Below are positions 56,324 to 64,000 of a stretch of DNA of 64,000 nucleotides, piece by piece; the first letter of the stretch is position 1; each line of letters opens with the position of its first letter. The position numbers and the translations under genes were made by a program. Below the pieces are notes generated by a model that was given only the letters and a program-made list of their open reading frames with translations, made no database searches and was not told the origin of the DNA. Origin of the DNA: Limnobaculum xujianqingii (GTDB lineage: Bacteria; Pseudomonadota; Gammaproteobacteria; Enterobacterales; Enterobacteriaceae); NCBI RefSeq assembly GCF_013394855.1, contig NZ_JABMLK010000002.1, positions 62,001 through 126,000 on the forward strand, given 5' to 3'.

Positions 56324-56807
56324 TTAACTTAAAAGGAGAATACTAACTCGGAAGGTGTGTAAGCGTTTGTAACGCTCTGGACAAATTGTTCCAAACTGAA
56401 CGCAATATTAATTACTAATAATTTTCTTGTCAATCTCCGCTATTTATCTAAATGTAGAAATATATTTATCAGTTATAAATCAATTCATTGTATCTGTTTC
56501 AGCCAATAACCCATTCTGTTTACCCACTTAATATTTTCATCTTTTTAACAAAGAGAAAATATTAGCTAGTGACTTTGTTAAAAATGAAATTGAAATAAAA
56601 AACTGTCTGCCCTTAAAAATACAGTCAAAAAAAACAGAGAATCACTAACTCATCAGGCTAATCCAGCGACAAACACCAAACCAGTCAATTTGGAGCATAA
56701 TGACCAGTTAGTTGCTCATTTGTTAACCAGACAAACCAAGGAATATATGCATATAAATGCATATTTATCAAATAGATGCTTGCATCTTAATATAAAGGAA
56801 GAGTTAA
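56324..56807. other. Pilin upstream region
   Basis: This 484-base gap between recombinase 2 and the pilin gene holds the candidate switch (separate entry). Between the switch and the pilin it has AT-rich palindromes: ATATGCATAT (56745-56754) with a second ATGCATAT nearby, and AGATGC/GCATCT (56774-56787) just before the AAGGAAGAG ribosome site. The last hairpin could affect translation of the pilin mRNA. Confidence 0.5.
56390..56694. promoter_or_regulatory. Candidate fimS-like invertible promoter element
   Basis: Imperfect inverted arms TCCAAACTGA (56390-56399) and TCAATTTGGA (56685-56694) match at nine of ten positions and lie 305 bases apart, close to the 314 bp of E. coli fimS. From memory, E. 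coli's left arm continues CCAAACTG and its right arm reads AGTCAAAATGG; here CCAAACTG and AGTCAATTTGG occur in the same order. A possible promoter inside (TTGAAA at 56590, AT-rich -10 near 56613) points to the pilin gene. The central dyad TTTTTAACAAAG/CTTTGTTAAAAA (56542-56584) is perfect. Confidence 0.45.
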
Positions 56808-57332
56808 ATGAAAAAGAATCTGATTGTTGCTGCTCTGGTTGCTACTGTTTCAATGTCTGCTGTTTCTGCATTTGCTGCTGACAGTAAAATCAACTTTGTT
56901 GGTTCGATTACCGATGATGCCTGCACCATCGTTAACGACATGAGCAACCCACTGACCGTGACGCTGGGTACTGTATCCAGCAAATCGTTCAAAGCCGCTG
57001 GTGATGTTGCAGCACCAACCAAATTTACTATCGCTCTGAAAAACTGCCCGGCTACCGCAACTTCTGCAGTAGTGAAGTTTGACGGTACTGCTGATGCTAA
57101 CGTGAATACCATTCTGGCCCTGACTCAGGAAACCGGCGTGGCAACTAACGTGGGCATTCAGTTAACTGACAGCAAAAACATCGTTGTTCCGTTATACACC
57201 GCATCTTCATCTTATCCGCTGAAGACGGGTGATAACAGCCTCGACTTCGTTGCCCGTTACTATGCTACTGCCGCCACGGTAACTGCAGGTCCGGCAAACT
57301 CTACCAGTAACTTCACTGTCGTTTACAACTAA
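56808..57332 (+). CDS. Major type 1-like fimbrial subunit
   Basis: A 174-residue chaperone-usher pilin. The signal peptide ends at SAFAA. The mature part has the pilin Cys pair (DACTIV and LKNCPA), a donor-strand-accepting groove sequence and the C-terminal beta-zipper with penultimate Tyr (NFTVVYN). It is first in the fimbrial operon with the AAGGAAGAG ribosome site, and is followed by strong hairpins that would raise its share of the mRNA. It polymerises into the fimbrial rod. Confidence 0.9.
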   Translation: MKKNLIVAALVATVSMSAVSAFAADSKINFVGSITDDACTIVNDMSNPLTVTLGTVSSKSFKAAGDVAAPTKFTIALKNCPATATSAVVKFDGTADANVNTILALTQETGVATNVGIQLTDSKNIVVPLYTASSSYPLKTGDNSLDFVARYYATAATVTAGPANSTSNFTVVYN

Positions 57333-57342
57333 TCCGTTGTGG

Positions 57343-57409
57343 CTTCCCGTTCTTCTGGAATGGGAAGTTCTTTCTAACAGGCCAGCTTTGGCTGGTCTGC
57401 CTTTTTTGG
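57343..57409 (+). terminator. Two hairpins after the pilin gene, likely attenuator
   Basis: CTTCCC-g-TTC pairs with GAA-t-GGGAAG (57343-57367). A second hairpin based on CCAGC/GCTGG (near 57379-57392) is followed by GTCTGCC and six T residues. Such structures after the first pilin gene usually give partial termination, so the rod subunit exceeds the other products. Confidence 0.7.
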
Positions 57410-57423
57410 AGCATTGCGTTTTT

Positions 57424-58110
57424 ATGAATATCTGGTTTAAAGCCCTTTTTATCCCGCTGTTATTGAGCGGTACGCTGGTTCAGGCGGCCGAAACAGGTGG
57501 CGTTACCGTGGGTGGTACCCGCGTGATTTATAACGGTGGCAAAAAAGAGGCTTCACTAAGCGTCAGTAATACGGATACCAACCCTTATCTCATTCAGTCC
57601 TGGGCAGAAACCCAAACCAGTGGCGCTGAGAAAGCCCCTTTCATTATTACCCCTCCGCTATTTCGTCTGGAAGGGAACCAGCAGAACGTGCTGCGCATTG
57701 TACGCACCGGCGGCAACCTGCCGGAAGATCGCGAGTCACTTTACTGGCTTAACGTGAAATCAATTCCGGCTGGTAGCAAAAACGGTGCGGCGAATACCCT
57801 GCAAATTGCAGTGAAAACCCGCATTAAGCTGATTTATCGCCCACAGGATCTGAAGAGTGTACCTGAGGATGTGACTAACAAACTGACCTGGAGCCAGCAG
57901 GGGAACCAGCTGACCGTCAATAACCCGACACCGTTTTACATGAACTTTAATCAGGTGAAAGTGGGCGGGCGTGAAGTGAAAGACGTGACCTATGTGGCAC
58001 CGATGAGTCAGGCCACCTTTACCGCACCGGCAGGCGCATCCGGCTCCGTAACCTGGAAGATTATTTCCGACTACGGCGGTGTGGGTGACGAACATTCTCC
58101 TGGAAAATAA
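57424..58110 (+). CDS. Periplasmic fimbrial chaperone
   Basis: A 228-residue PapD/FimC-type chaperone. The signal peptide ends at LVQAA. Markers are GVTVGGTRVIYNGGKKEASLSVSNTD, the G1-strand Lys/Arg pocket (RVIY and the IKLIYRP segment), PPLFRLEGNQQNVLRIVRTGG, ESLYWLNVKSIP and the C-terminal ISDYGG. It shields pilin subunits until they reach the usher. The start at 57424 gives a proper signal peptide; longer frames run into the preceding hairpins. Confidence 0.92.
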   Translation: MNIWFKALFIPLLLSGTLVQAAETGGVTVGGTRVIYNGGKKEASLSVSNTDTNPYLIQSWAETQTSGAEKAPFIITPPLFRLEGNQQNVLRIVRTGGNLPEDRESLYWLNVKSIPAGSKNGAANTLQIAVKTRIKLIYRPQDLKSVPEDVTNKLTWSQQGNQLTVNNPTPFYMNFNQVKVGGREVKDVTYVAPMSQATFTAPAGASGSVTWKIISDYGGVGDEHSPGK

Positions 58111-58179
58111 ATAAGTTAACCCTACGACAAGGAATAAGGGAAACCGCAGAGTTTTCCTCAGGCAACGGAGCAATTAAGG

Positions 58180-60801
58180 ATGAAGAATACTAAAAGTGGC
58201 AGTACAGGACTGCGTTTAAGCAAAATAGCCTGTTTTGTCGCTGCCCAACTGGTATTGCCAGCAGGAACAATGATAGATGCTCAGGCACAGGATTACTTCA
58301 ACCCTGCTCTGTTGGAGCTGGGTACGCAGGGGCAAAAGGCCGTTGACCTGTCAGCGTTTGAAAACAAAGGGGGGCAGATACCGGGTACCTATATGGTGGA
58401 TGTCTACCTCAATAATGAAAGAATGGAAACCCGCAACGTTGAATTTCGCATGATTAAGGATGCGAAGGGCAACGAGAGCTTACAACCCTGTATTCCGGTG
58501 GACGATCTGGAGAGCTGGGGGGTATTAACCAAAAAGCATCCTGAAATTGGTGCGCCGGGCAGTGCCTGCGGTGACTTAACCGCTATTCCTCAGGCCAGCA
58601 GCGATTTTCGCTTTGATCGTCAACTACTGCTGCTGAGCCTACCTCAGTCAGCGGTGAACAACTCCGCCCGCGGCTGGGTGGATCCAAAACAGTGGGATCA
58701 GGGGATCCCGGCGATTTTGCTTAACTATAGCGTAAGCGGCGCCAATAACTATGCTAAAGACGGCAATGGCTCTGACAGCAACAGCCAGTACGTTAACCTG
58801 CGTCCGGGGGTCAATATTGGTGGATGGCGGCTGCGTAACTACACCACCTGGAGCCGTTCAGCCAGTGATGATGCCAACAGTGAAACCAAAGATAAGTGGG
58901 ATACGGTGTATACCTATGCCCAGCGCGATATTACCGCACTTAAAAGCCAGCTGACGGCGGGAGACAGTACCGCGCCGTCCGATGTGTTTGACAGTATTCC
59001 GTTCCGTGGTCTGCAACTGGCATCCGATGATGACATGTTACCCGACAGTCTGAAGGGCTATGCGCCGATTGTGCGCGGTATTGCCCGTACTAATGCTCAG
59101 GTCACCATTCGCCAGAACGGCTATGAGATCTATCAAACCTATGTATCGCCGGGCAGTTTTGAAATTACCGATATGTACCCTACCGGCGGTTCCGGTGACC
59201 TGCATGTCACCATTAAAGAGTCTGACGGTAGCGAACAATTGCTGATTGTTCCTTATGCAGCACTGCCGGTTCTTCAGCGGGAAGGTCGCCTGAAGTACAG
59301 CATCACCAGCGGGGTATACCGCGCCTATGATTCAAGTATCGAACAAACGCCGCTGACAGAAGCCACCGCCATGTATGGCCTGCCAGCGGGATTTACCCTC
59401 TATGGTGGCGGTCAGTTCAGCAGTAAATATCAGTCGGTTGCGGTGGGTGTGGGTAAAAACCTGGGTGATTTAGGTGCCGTATCGGTGGATGTGACTCAGG
59501 CCTGGTCGCGCAGAAATGACCAACCGTGGTCGGCTTCAAATCAGGATCATAAAACCCGCGAAAGCGGTCAGTCATGGCGCATTCGCTACAGTAAAAACTT
59601 TGTTGAGACCGGCACTAACTTCGCCATTGCCGGTTACCGTTATGCCACCGATGGTTACTGGGGCATGCAGGAAGTACTGGATACCTACACCAGCGGCAGC
59701 AGCTATCGGGTGCAGGAACGTCGGCGCAATCGCGCTGAGCTGACCATGACGCAGGATCTGTGGCAGGGCGGCGGCAATATTGCATTAAGTGCAGTACGTG
59801 AGGATTACTGGAATACCGAACAAAAGATGGAGTCTTACGGTGCCAGCTATAACAACTCGTGGAACGGTATCAGCTATGGCCTCAGCTATACCTATAACCG
59901 AAATTCTAATGTCAATTATGGTGCAGACAACAGCAACGGCAAACGTATTTATGATAACGACCAACTGTTCGCTTTCAACGTCAGCATTCCGCTGAATTTG
60001 TTTGATAACAAACATCCGACCTATGTCAACTACATGCTCAATACCAGCAAAAATGGTAATACCACCAATAACGTCAGCGTGGGTGGCACCTTGCTGGAAG
60101 ACAACAACCTGAGCTGGAGCGTTCAGCAGGGCTATGGTTCACAGGGGCAGGGTAACAGCGGCAACGTTAATGCCGACTGGCGGGCCACTTACGGTGAACT
60201 GACCGGCGGTTATGCTTATGACGATAACAGTCAGCGCCTGAACTACGGTTTACAGGGTGGCATCATTGCTCATGGCGATGGCATCACTCTGAGCCAGCCA
60301 TTTGGTGAAACCGTGACGTTGGTTGCCGCGCCGGGCGCGCAGGGCGTGAATGTGCAGGGCCAGACCGGGGTGAAAACCGACTTCCGTGGCTACACCGTAG
60401 TGCCGTATGCCAGCCCGTACCGTAAAAATGATGTCACGCTGAATACCGAAACCTTTGGTGATGATACCGAAGTGGCGATTACCACTCAAACCGTGGTGCC
60501 AACCCGGGGTGCGGTCGTCAAAGCCAGCTATCAGACCAGCGTGGGTGGTCGGGTATTAATGACATTACTGAGAGCCAACGGACAGCCGGTGCCATTTGGT
60601 GCCATGGTGGTGGATTTAGCCGCTAAAAATGAGCAGGGCTTTATTGTTGGTGATGCCGGGCAGGTCTATCTGACCGGGTTGGATGAGAGCGGTCAGCTTA
60701 AAGTGCAGTGGGGCAGTGAGTCGGATGAACAGTGCCATGTGAGCTATAACCTGCCGCAGAATGAAAATGGCATTGTGAATATTAATGGACTGTGCCAGTG
60801 A
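58180..60801 (+). CDS. Outer-membrane fimbrial usher
   Basis: An 873-residue FimD/PapC-type usher. It has a signal peptide (to about residue 36), the N-terminal chaperone-binding domain starting DYFNPALLELG, a 24-strand barrel with a plug, and C-terminal domains with PFGAMVVDL and a Cys pair (DEQCHVSYN, INGLCQ). SFEITDMYPTGGSGDLHVTIKESDGS is a strongly conserved barrel segment. It assembles and exports the pilins delivered by the chaperone. GC content is higher than in the recombinases. Confidence 0.93.
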   Translation: MKNTKSGSTGLRLSKIACFVAAQLVLPAGTMIDAQAQDYFNPALLELGTQGQKAVDLSAFENKGGQIPGTYMVDVYLNNERMETRNVEFRMIKDAKGNESLQPCIPVDDLESWGVLTKKHPEIGAPGSACGDLTAIPQASSDFRFDRQLLLLSLPQSAVNNSARGWVDPKQWDQGIPAILLNYSVSGANNYAKDGNGSDSNSQYVNLRPGVNIGGWRLRNYTTWSRSASDDANSETKDKWDTVYTYAQRDITALKSQLTAGDSTAPSDVFDSIPFRGLQLASDDDMLPDSLKGYAPIVRGIARTNAQVTIRQNGYEIYQTYVSPGSFEITDMYPTGGSGDLHVTIKESDGSEQLLIVPYAALPVLQREGRLKYSITSGVYRAYDSSIEQTPLTEATAMYGLPAGFTLYGGGQFSSKYQSVAVGVGKNLGDLGAVSVDVTQAWSRRNDQPWSASNQDHKTRESGQSWRIRYSKNFVETGTNFAIAGYRYATDGYWGMQEVLDTYTSGSSYRVQERRRNRAELTMTQDLWQGGGNIALSAVREDYWNTEQKMESYGASYNNSWNGISYGLSYTYNRNSNVNYGADNSNGKRIYDNDQLFAFNVSIPLNLFDNKHPTYVNYMLNTSKNGNTTNNVSVGGTLLEDNNLSWSVQQGYGSQGQGNSGNVNADWRATYGELTGGYAYDDNSQRLNYGLQGGIIAHGDGITLSQPFGETVTLVAAPGAQGVNVQGQTGVKTDFRGYTVVPYASPYRKNDVTLNTETFGDDTEVAITTQTVVPTRGAVVKASYQTSVGGRVLMTLLRANGQPVPFGAMVVDLAAKNEQGFIVGDAGQVYLTGLDESGQLKVQWGSESDEQCHVSYNLPQNENGIVNINGLCQ

Positions 60802-60812
60802 GGAACAATGGA

Positions 60813-61757
60813 ATGAGAAAAACATATATTATTAAAATAGTGATGCTTATTTTCTTTAGCATCTCTGGTCAATCAGTTTGGGCTTCTTGTACTTTTATGT
60901 CTTTATATAGCGCCAATATAAATTTAGGAAGCCATGTAGTACAACGAGACTTGCCTGTAGGTAGTATCATTGCCACTATTACCGATCCTGGCAATCCTTC
61001 CCAGTATATAGGGTACTGCGCCAGCAAATCAGGGGGAGCTTATAATTTATTCTCCTATCCAAATTCATCCCTTACAGGAATTAGTAACGTCTATTCAACT
61101 AATATACCAGGGGTAGGTATTTCAATATCAAATAGCACCGGAATCTATTATTCTAATCCACCAAGCTATTCGTATAATACGACTACATATGTATATCCAT
61201 ATCCCAGAATTATAAAAATAGTTAAAACAGGTCCAATTACATCAGGTTCTTTTCAATTGGGATTGCTTGGAAGAAGTTATTTAGATGGAGATGGACGAGA
61301 TGCAATGCAATATCGTATTACAGGTGGAAGCGTTACACAGGTTGCATGCTCTATAACAACACCGAATGTTAATGTTCCTTTAGATTCCGTGTTAGCAAGT
61401 AGCTTTACCGGTGTTAACTCCACCAAAGGTGATAAACCTTTTACCATCGGCCTTAACTGTGATGCAGGCGCCCGTATTAATGCCTCATTAAGTTTCGACC
61501 AAAATACTGATACCTCTAACACCAGCGTTATCAAATTGACCGGTGCCGGTAGTGCTGGCATAGCCACCGGCGTTGGTATTCAGTTGTTATATGGCAGCAC
61601 GCCATTGCAGCGTAATACCAATATTGTGCTTAAAACCTCCACCGGTGGTCAGGAATTTCCGACGGGATCTTTTACCGCCCGCTATTTCCAGACCAAAAGT
61701 ACGGTGACCACTGGTGATGCTAACGCTACAGCAACCCTCAATCTGACTTATCAATAA
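60813..61757 (+). CDS. Two-domain fimbrial tip adhesin
   Basis: A 314-residue protein placed directly after the usher, with a signal peptide ending at SVWA. The C-terminal half (about 185-314) is a pilin domain with Cys pair (QVACSIT, GLNCDAG), GTGVGIQLLYGSTPL-like strands and the beta-zipper LNLTYQ. The N-terminal half (about 22-180) is a Tyr/Ser/Pro-rich lectin-like domain with no match I can name. Its coding DNA is AT-rich whereas the pilin half is not, suggesting the receptor-binding domain was swapped. ATG 60813 has GAGGA upstream; GTG 60792 overlaps the usher end. Confidence 0.82.
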   Translation: MRKTYIIKIVMLIFFSISGQSVWASCTFMSLYSANINLGSHVVQRDLPVGSIIATITDPGNPSQYIGYCASKSGGAYNLFSYPNSSLTGISNVYSTNIPGVGISISNSTGIYYSNPPSYSYNTTTYVYPYPRIIKIVKTGPITSGSFQLGLLGRSYLDGDGRDAMQYRITGGSVTQVACSITTPNVNVPLDSVLASSFTGVNSTKGDKPFTIGLNCDAGARINASLSFDQNTDTSNTSVIKLTGAGSAGIATGVGIQLLYGSTPLQRNTNIVLKTSTGGQEFPTGSFTARYFQTKSTVTTGDANATATLNLTYQ

Positions 61758-61822
61758 ACACAACTGGCCAATTAATTTAATTGGCCTACTAAACTACACG
61801 TTCAAAAATAAGGATATTTATT

Positions 61823-62314
61823 ATGTCGACTTTATCTAATTATAAAAAAGGATTAATCACTCTGGCGGTTATTGGTGGATTAATCAGTAGTAACGCATTT
61901 GCCGATCCGGTAACCATTAATATTACCGGTAAGGTGACCGCAGCAGCCTGTACTATCGATAACAGCGGGACCTATAACGTGGTTATGCCTGATGTGACTG
62001 CTGCAACCCTTAGTAGCGCCAACACATATGGTGACTGGAAAACCTTTGATGTGACTTTGAGTAACTGCCCTGCCGGTACCACCTCAGTGACCGCCAAATT
62101 TAGCGGTACCGGCTATGCCACTAACGTATCGGTTCAGGTACAAAACCGTTCAGGCACCGCTGCCGATAAAGGTAATAACAGCACCATGACGGTGAATGTT
62201 GATGGTAGCAGAAAGGCGACTTTTGACCTGCAGGCACACCCATACAGCACATCAGGCGGCGCTACGGTAGGTAATATCAAGACCGTGGCATTAATGGATT
62301 TCACCTATAACTGA
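61823..62314 (+). CDS. Minor fimbrial subunit 1
   Basis: A 163-residue type 1-like pilin. The signal peptide ends at NAFA, the Cys pair is in AAACTID and LSNCPAG, and the C-terminal zipper ends MDFTYN. It is less like the rod pilin than like the next gene, so it may be a tip or adaptor subunit. It is 65 bases after the adhesin gene, with AAGGATAT upstream. Confidence 0.88.
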   Translation: MSTLSNYKKGLITLAVIGGLISSNAFADPVTINITGKVTAAACTIDNSGTYNVVMPDVTAATLSSANTYGDWKTFDVTLSNCPAGTTSVTAKFSGTGYATNVSVQVQNRSGTAADKGNNSTMTVNVDGSRKATFDLQAHPYSTSGGATVGNIKTVALMDFTYN

Positions 62315-62343
62315 TACTTCAGTTAACTGGCGGGAGAGCCATT

Positions 62344-62874
62344 ATGTTAAAGCGCGTTTTTCTTCTCAATATGCTGCTTTCAGTCCTGGCTGTTTTATCG
62401 GGGCCGAAAGCATATGCCACCGATGTCAATATTAGCGGCAGGGTTACGGCCTCAGCATGTACCGTTAGCCCGATCCTTGCTGCCGGGCAGGAAGTTAATC
62501 TTGGCTCAGTGGGAAGAACGAAATTCCAGAATGCGAATGATACGGGCGACTGGAAAAGCTTTACCCTGAACTTAACCAACTGCCCGGCAGGTACCACCAA
62601 AAGCACAGTCACTTTTAACGGTACGCCGGACGGTACCGATAACACGCTGTTTGCCAATACCGAACCAGCAACCAGTGCGGCCACCCATATGGCCGTACAG
62701 CTGGCGCAAGATGCTGACCATAATGTCATTTTGTCCAACAACAGCACCATGACGGTCAACATTGACGCTGGTAGCGCGACATTTCCGCTGGCAGCCCGGT
62801 TGTATACCCCTTTGGGAACGGCTGGCGTAGGGCAGGTATCCAGCAGCGTGTTGGTTAATTTCACTTATCAGTAA
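62344..62874 (+). CDS. Minor fimbrial subunit 2
   Basis: A 176-residue type 1-like pilin with a signal peptide ending at AYA, the Cys pair in ASACTVS and LTNCPAGT, and a C-terminal VNFTYQ. It shares several stretches with minor subunit 1 (VTASACT/VTAAACT, NNSTMTVNVDG/NNSTMTVNIDA), so the two arose by duplication. It likely acts as an adaptor or terminator of the fimbria. Confidence 0.88.
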   Translation: MLKRVFLLNMLLSVLAVLSGPKAYATDVNISGRVTASACTVSPILAAGQEVNLGSVGRTKFQNANDTGDWKSFTLNLTNCPAGTTKSTVTFNGTPDGTDNTLFANTEPATSAATHMAVQLAQDADHNVILSNNSTMTVNIDAGSATFPLAARLYTPLGTAGVGQVSSSVLVNFTYQ

Positions 62875-62944
62875 TGCACTAATACCGCTGGCAGGAGTCA
62901 GGCGTTTCCTGCCAGCGAGTACAGAAAGATTTAACAGGAACATG

Positions 62945-63571
62945 ATGATGTCGTTAATAAAGAAAGATGCCGATAATTATGCTCACACCATTCTGGTACT
63001 GGAGCCTTGCGATCTGGCCTGGTTTGGTATTCAGCAAATGCTTCAGGCATTGCCAGAAAACAATATGATACTGATACGTATCCACGATACGGATAAACTG
63101 GCCGATGCGCTCTGTCAGCATCATGAGGCGGATACTTTACTGCTGACTAATATTGGTCGCGGCACCGATACTCTGGTGTTATTGCAACAGCTGACAACCA
63201 TCGCCACCTGTGAGCAGAAAATTCATATCGCAGCCTATTTATCTGACACCGTCTCTTATCTGAAGGATTTATTAGTCGGATTTGGTGTTAATGAAGTGTT
63301 CAGTATGCCGGCCGGCCCGGAGGAGTTTGTTGAGAGCATTATGCTGCGTAACAAGAAAGGGAGAGCTGCGGTTCTTAGTCCTCAGGAACGTTATATTACA
63401 CAGGCATTGCTGGCTGGGTTGAGTGTGGGAGACGTTGCCCAGCTATCTGGCAGGGATGTGCGCACTATCAGCACCCAAAAAAAATCGGTGATGAACAAGT
63501 TACATATGGCTAATCCCGGTGAGTTACAGGTATTAGGAGGACGAATGATGGCCAGAGAGATACTGATATAA
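62945..63571 (+). CDS. LuxR-type regulator of the fimbrial locus
   Basis: A 208-residue protein with an N-terminal receiver-like fold (TILVLEPCDLAWFGIQQML) lacking a clear phospho-acceptor Asp pocket, and a C-terminal LuxR helix-turn-helix (about 140-200; LSPQERYITQALLAGLSVGDVAQLSGRDVRTISTQKKSVMNKL). This matches RcsA/FimZ-like regulators that sit with fimbrial genes. Three ATGs occur at 62942, 62945 and 62948; AGGA (62936-62939) best fits the second or third. It lies 67 bases after the last pilin gene and probably regulates it. Confidence 0.82.
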   Translation: MMSLIKKDADNYAHTILVLEPCDLAWFGIQQMLQALPENNMILIRIHDTDKLADALCQHHEADTLLLTNIGRGTDTLVLLQQLTTIATCEQKIHIAAYLSDTVSYLKDLLVGFGVNEVFSMPAGPEEFVESIMLRNKKGRAAVLSPQERYITQALLAGLSVGDVAQLSGRDVRTISTQKKSVMNKLHMANPGELQVLGGRMMAREILI

Positions 63572-63589
63572 TGGAAAGTATTACCCCCG

Positions 63590-64000
63590 GTGGTAAAAAA
63601 AGGCATTGTAATGCACCCTTGCCCATTAGTTCGCCATGGACTACTGCATATTCTCAATACCTGTATGCCAGAGATAATCTTTCAGGCGGTAGAGTCTTTT
63701 AGCGTTATGGCTCGTACTCCCGGATTAGTTGAAGCGGATCTGGTGGTAAGCGATATTCGGGATAACGAAAAAGAGGCTATTGATGGCGTGGACTGGTTAT
63801 TGTGGCTGCAGTCGATACGTAGTGATAAGCCAATGTTAGTTATTACAAATTTATTGTCTGATGAGCAGATTAATAAATTATGCAAACAGCCTTTGATATC
63901 GATGTTAGCGTTGCAAACGCCGGAAACACAATTGCGTCAGCAAATTGAGAGCGTGTTATCCGGAGAGCTGGTAATTAGCCCGCTGCTCTACATGTCATCG
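63590..64000 (+). CDS. Second LuxR/response-regulator-like protein, cut by window end
   Basis: An open frame runs from GTG 63590 (or ATG 63611, with AAAGG seven bases before it) to the window end without a stop. The start reads IVMHPCPLVRHGLLHILN, followed by ADLVVSDIRD and PMLVITNLLSDEQI, the pattern of a FimZ/RcsA-like receiver domain. The DNA-binding domain would lie beyond 64000. It follows the previous regulator by 18 bases, so the two are probably co-transcribed. Confidence 0.65.
   Translation, partial: MVKKGIVMHPCPLVRHGLLHILNTCMPEIIFQAVESFSVMARTPGLVEADLVVSDIRDNEKEAIDGVDWLLWLQSIRSDKPMLVITNLLSDEQINKLCKQPLISMLALQTPETQLRQQIESVLSGELVISPLLYMSS

Overview
The window is a chromosomal segment of an Enterobacterales bacterium. 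Many proteins match Escherichia coli K-12 proteins closely along their length: PlsC, FtsP, YbhGFSR, EptB, KduD, KduI, KdgT, AcnA, TqsA, YegTUVW, Bax, MtlR and YiiG. The gene order is unlike E. coli, though, and unusual dispersed palindromic repeats fill the intergenic gaps. A deep-branching enteric such as the Budvicia/Pragia/Limnobaculum group is my best guess; this is inference and no rRNA is present to test it.

Layout. 0-8.5 kb: plsC and ftsP (+), then a ybhGFSR-type ABC exporter operon and a DoxX gene (-). 9-17.4 kb: a LuxR solo, then a sugar cluster with a ROK repressor diverging from a DUF5107/TPR protein, an aldose-1-epimerase-like protein and a sugar porter whose N-terminus looks frameshifted. 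17.9-24 kb: eptB, a DUF3828-type protein, and the hexuronate set kduD-kduI-(NTF2-like)-kdgT with a KdgR-type operator upstream. 24.9-32.2 kb: acnA, tqsA and a tightly overlapped three-gene operon (unknown protein, SDR, acyl-CoA ligase). 32.3-37 kb: yegW and yegTUV with a candidate GntR operator cluster. 37.3-42 kb: bax, a repeat-filled gap, mtlR, and a wrecked mannitol operon. In that operon mtlA carries a 4-base deletion and is joined by a larger deletion to the last part of mtlD, while its four CRP sites and mtlR persist. 42.3-53.6 kb: a methyltransferase, two autotransporters, two MFS transporters, a small unknown gene and a yiiG-type lipoprotein. 54-64 kb: a fimbrial island with two FimB/FimE-type recombinases around a LysR regulator, a candidate invertible element, pilin, chaperone, usher, adhesin, two minor pilins and two LuxR-type regulators, the last cut by the window end.

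The most unusual non-genic content is two families of multi-hairpin repeats, mostly lying between convergent genes. In the second family (33.1-33.4 kb and 38.3-38.6 kb) hairpin stems differ between copies by compensating changes, and each copy ends in a different 7-bp tandem repeat. The most interesting functional candidates are the fimS-like switch upstream of the pilin gene and a possible structured leader before the MHS transporter.
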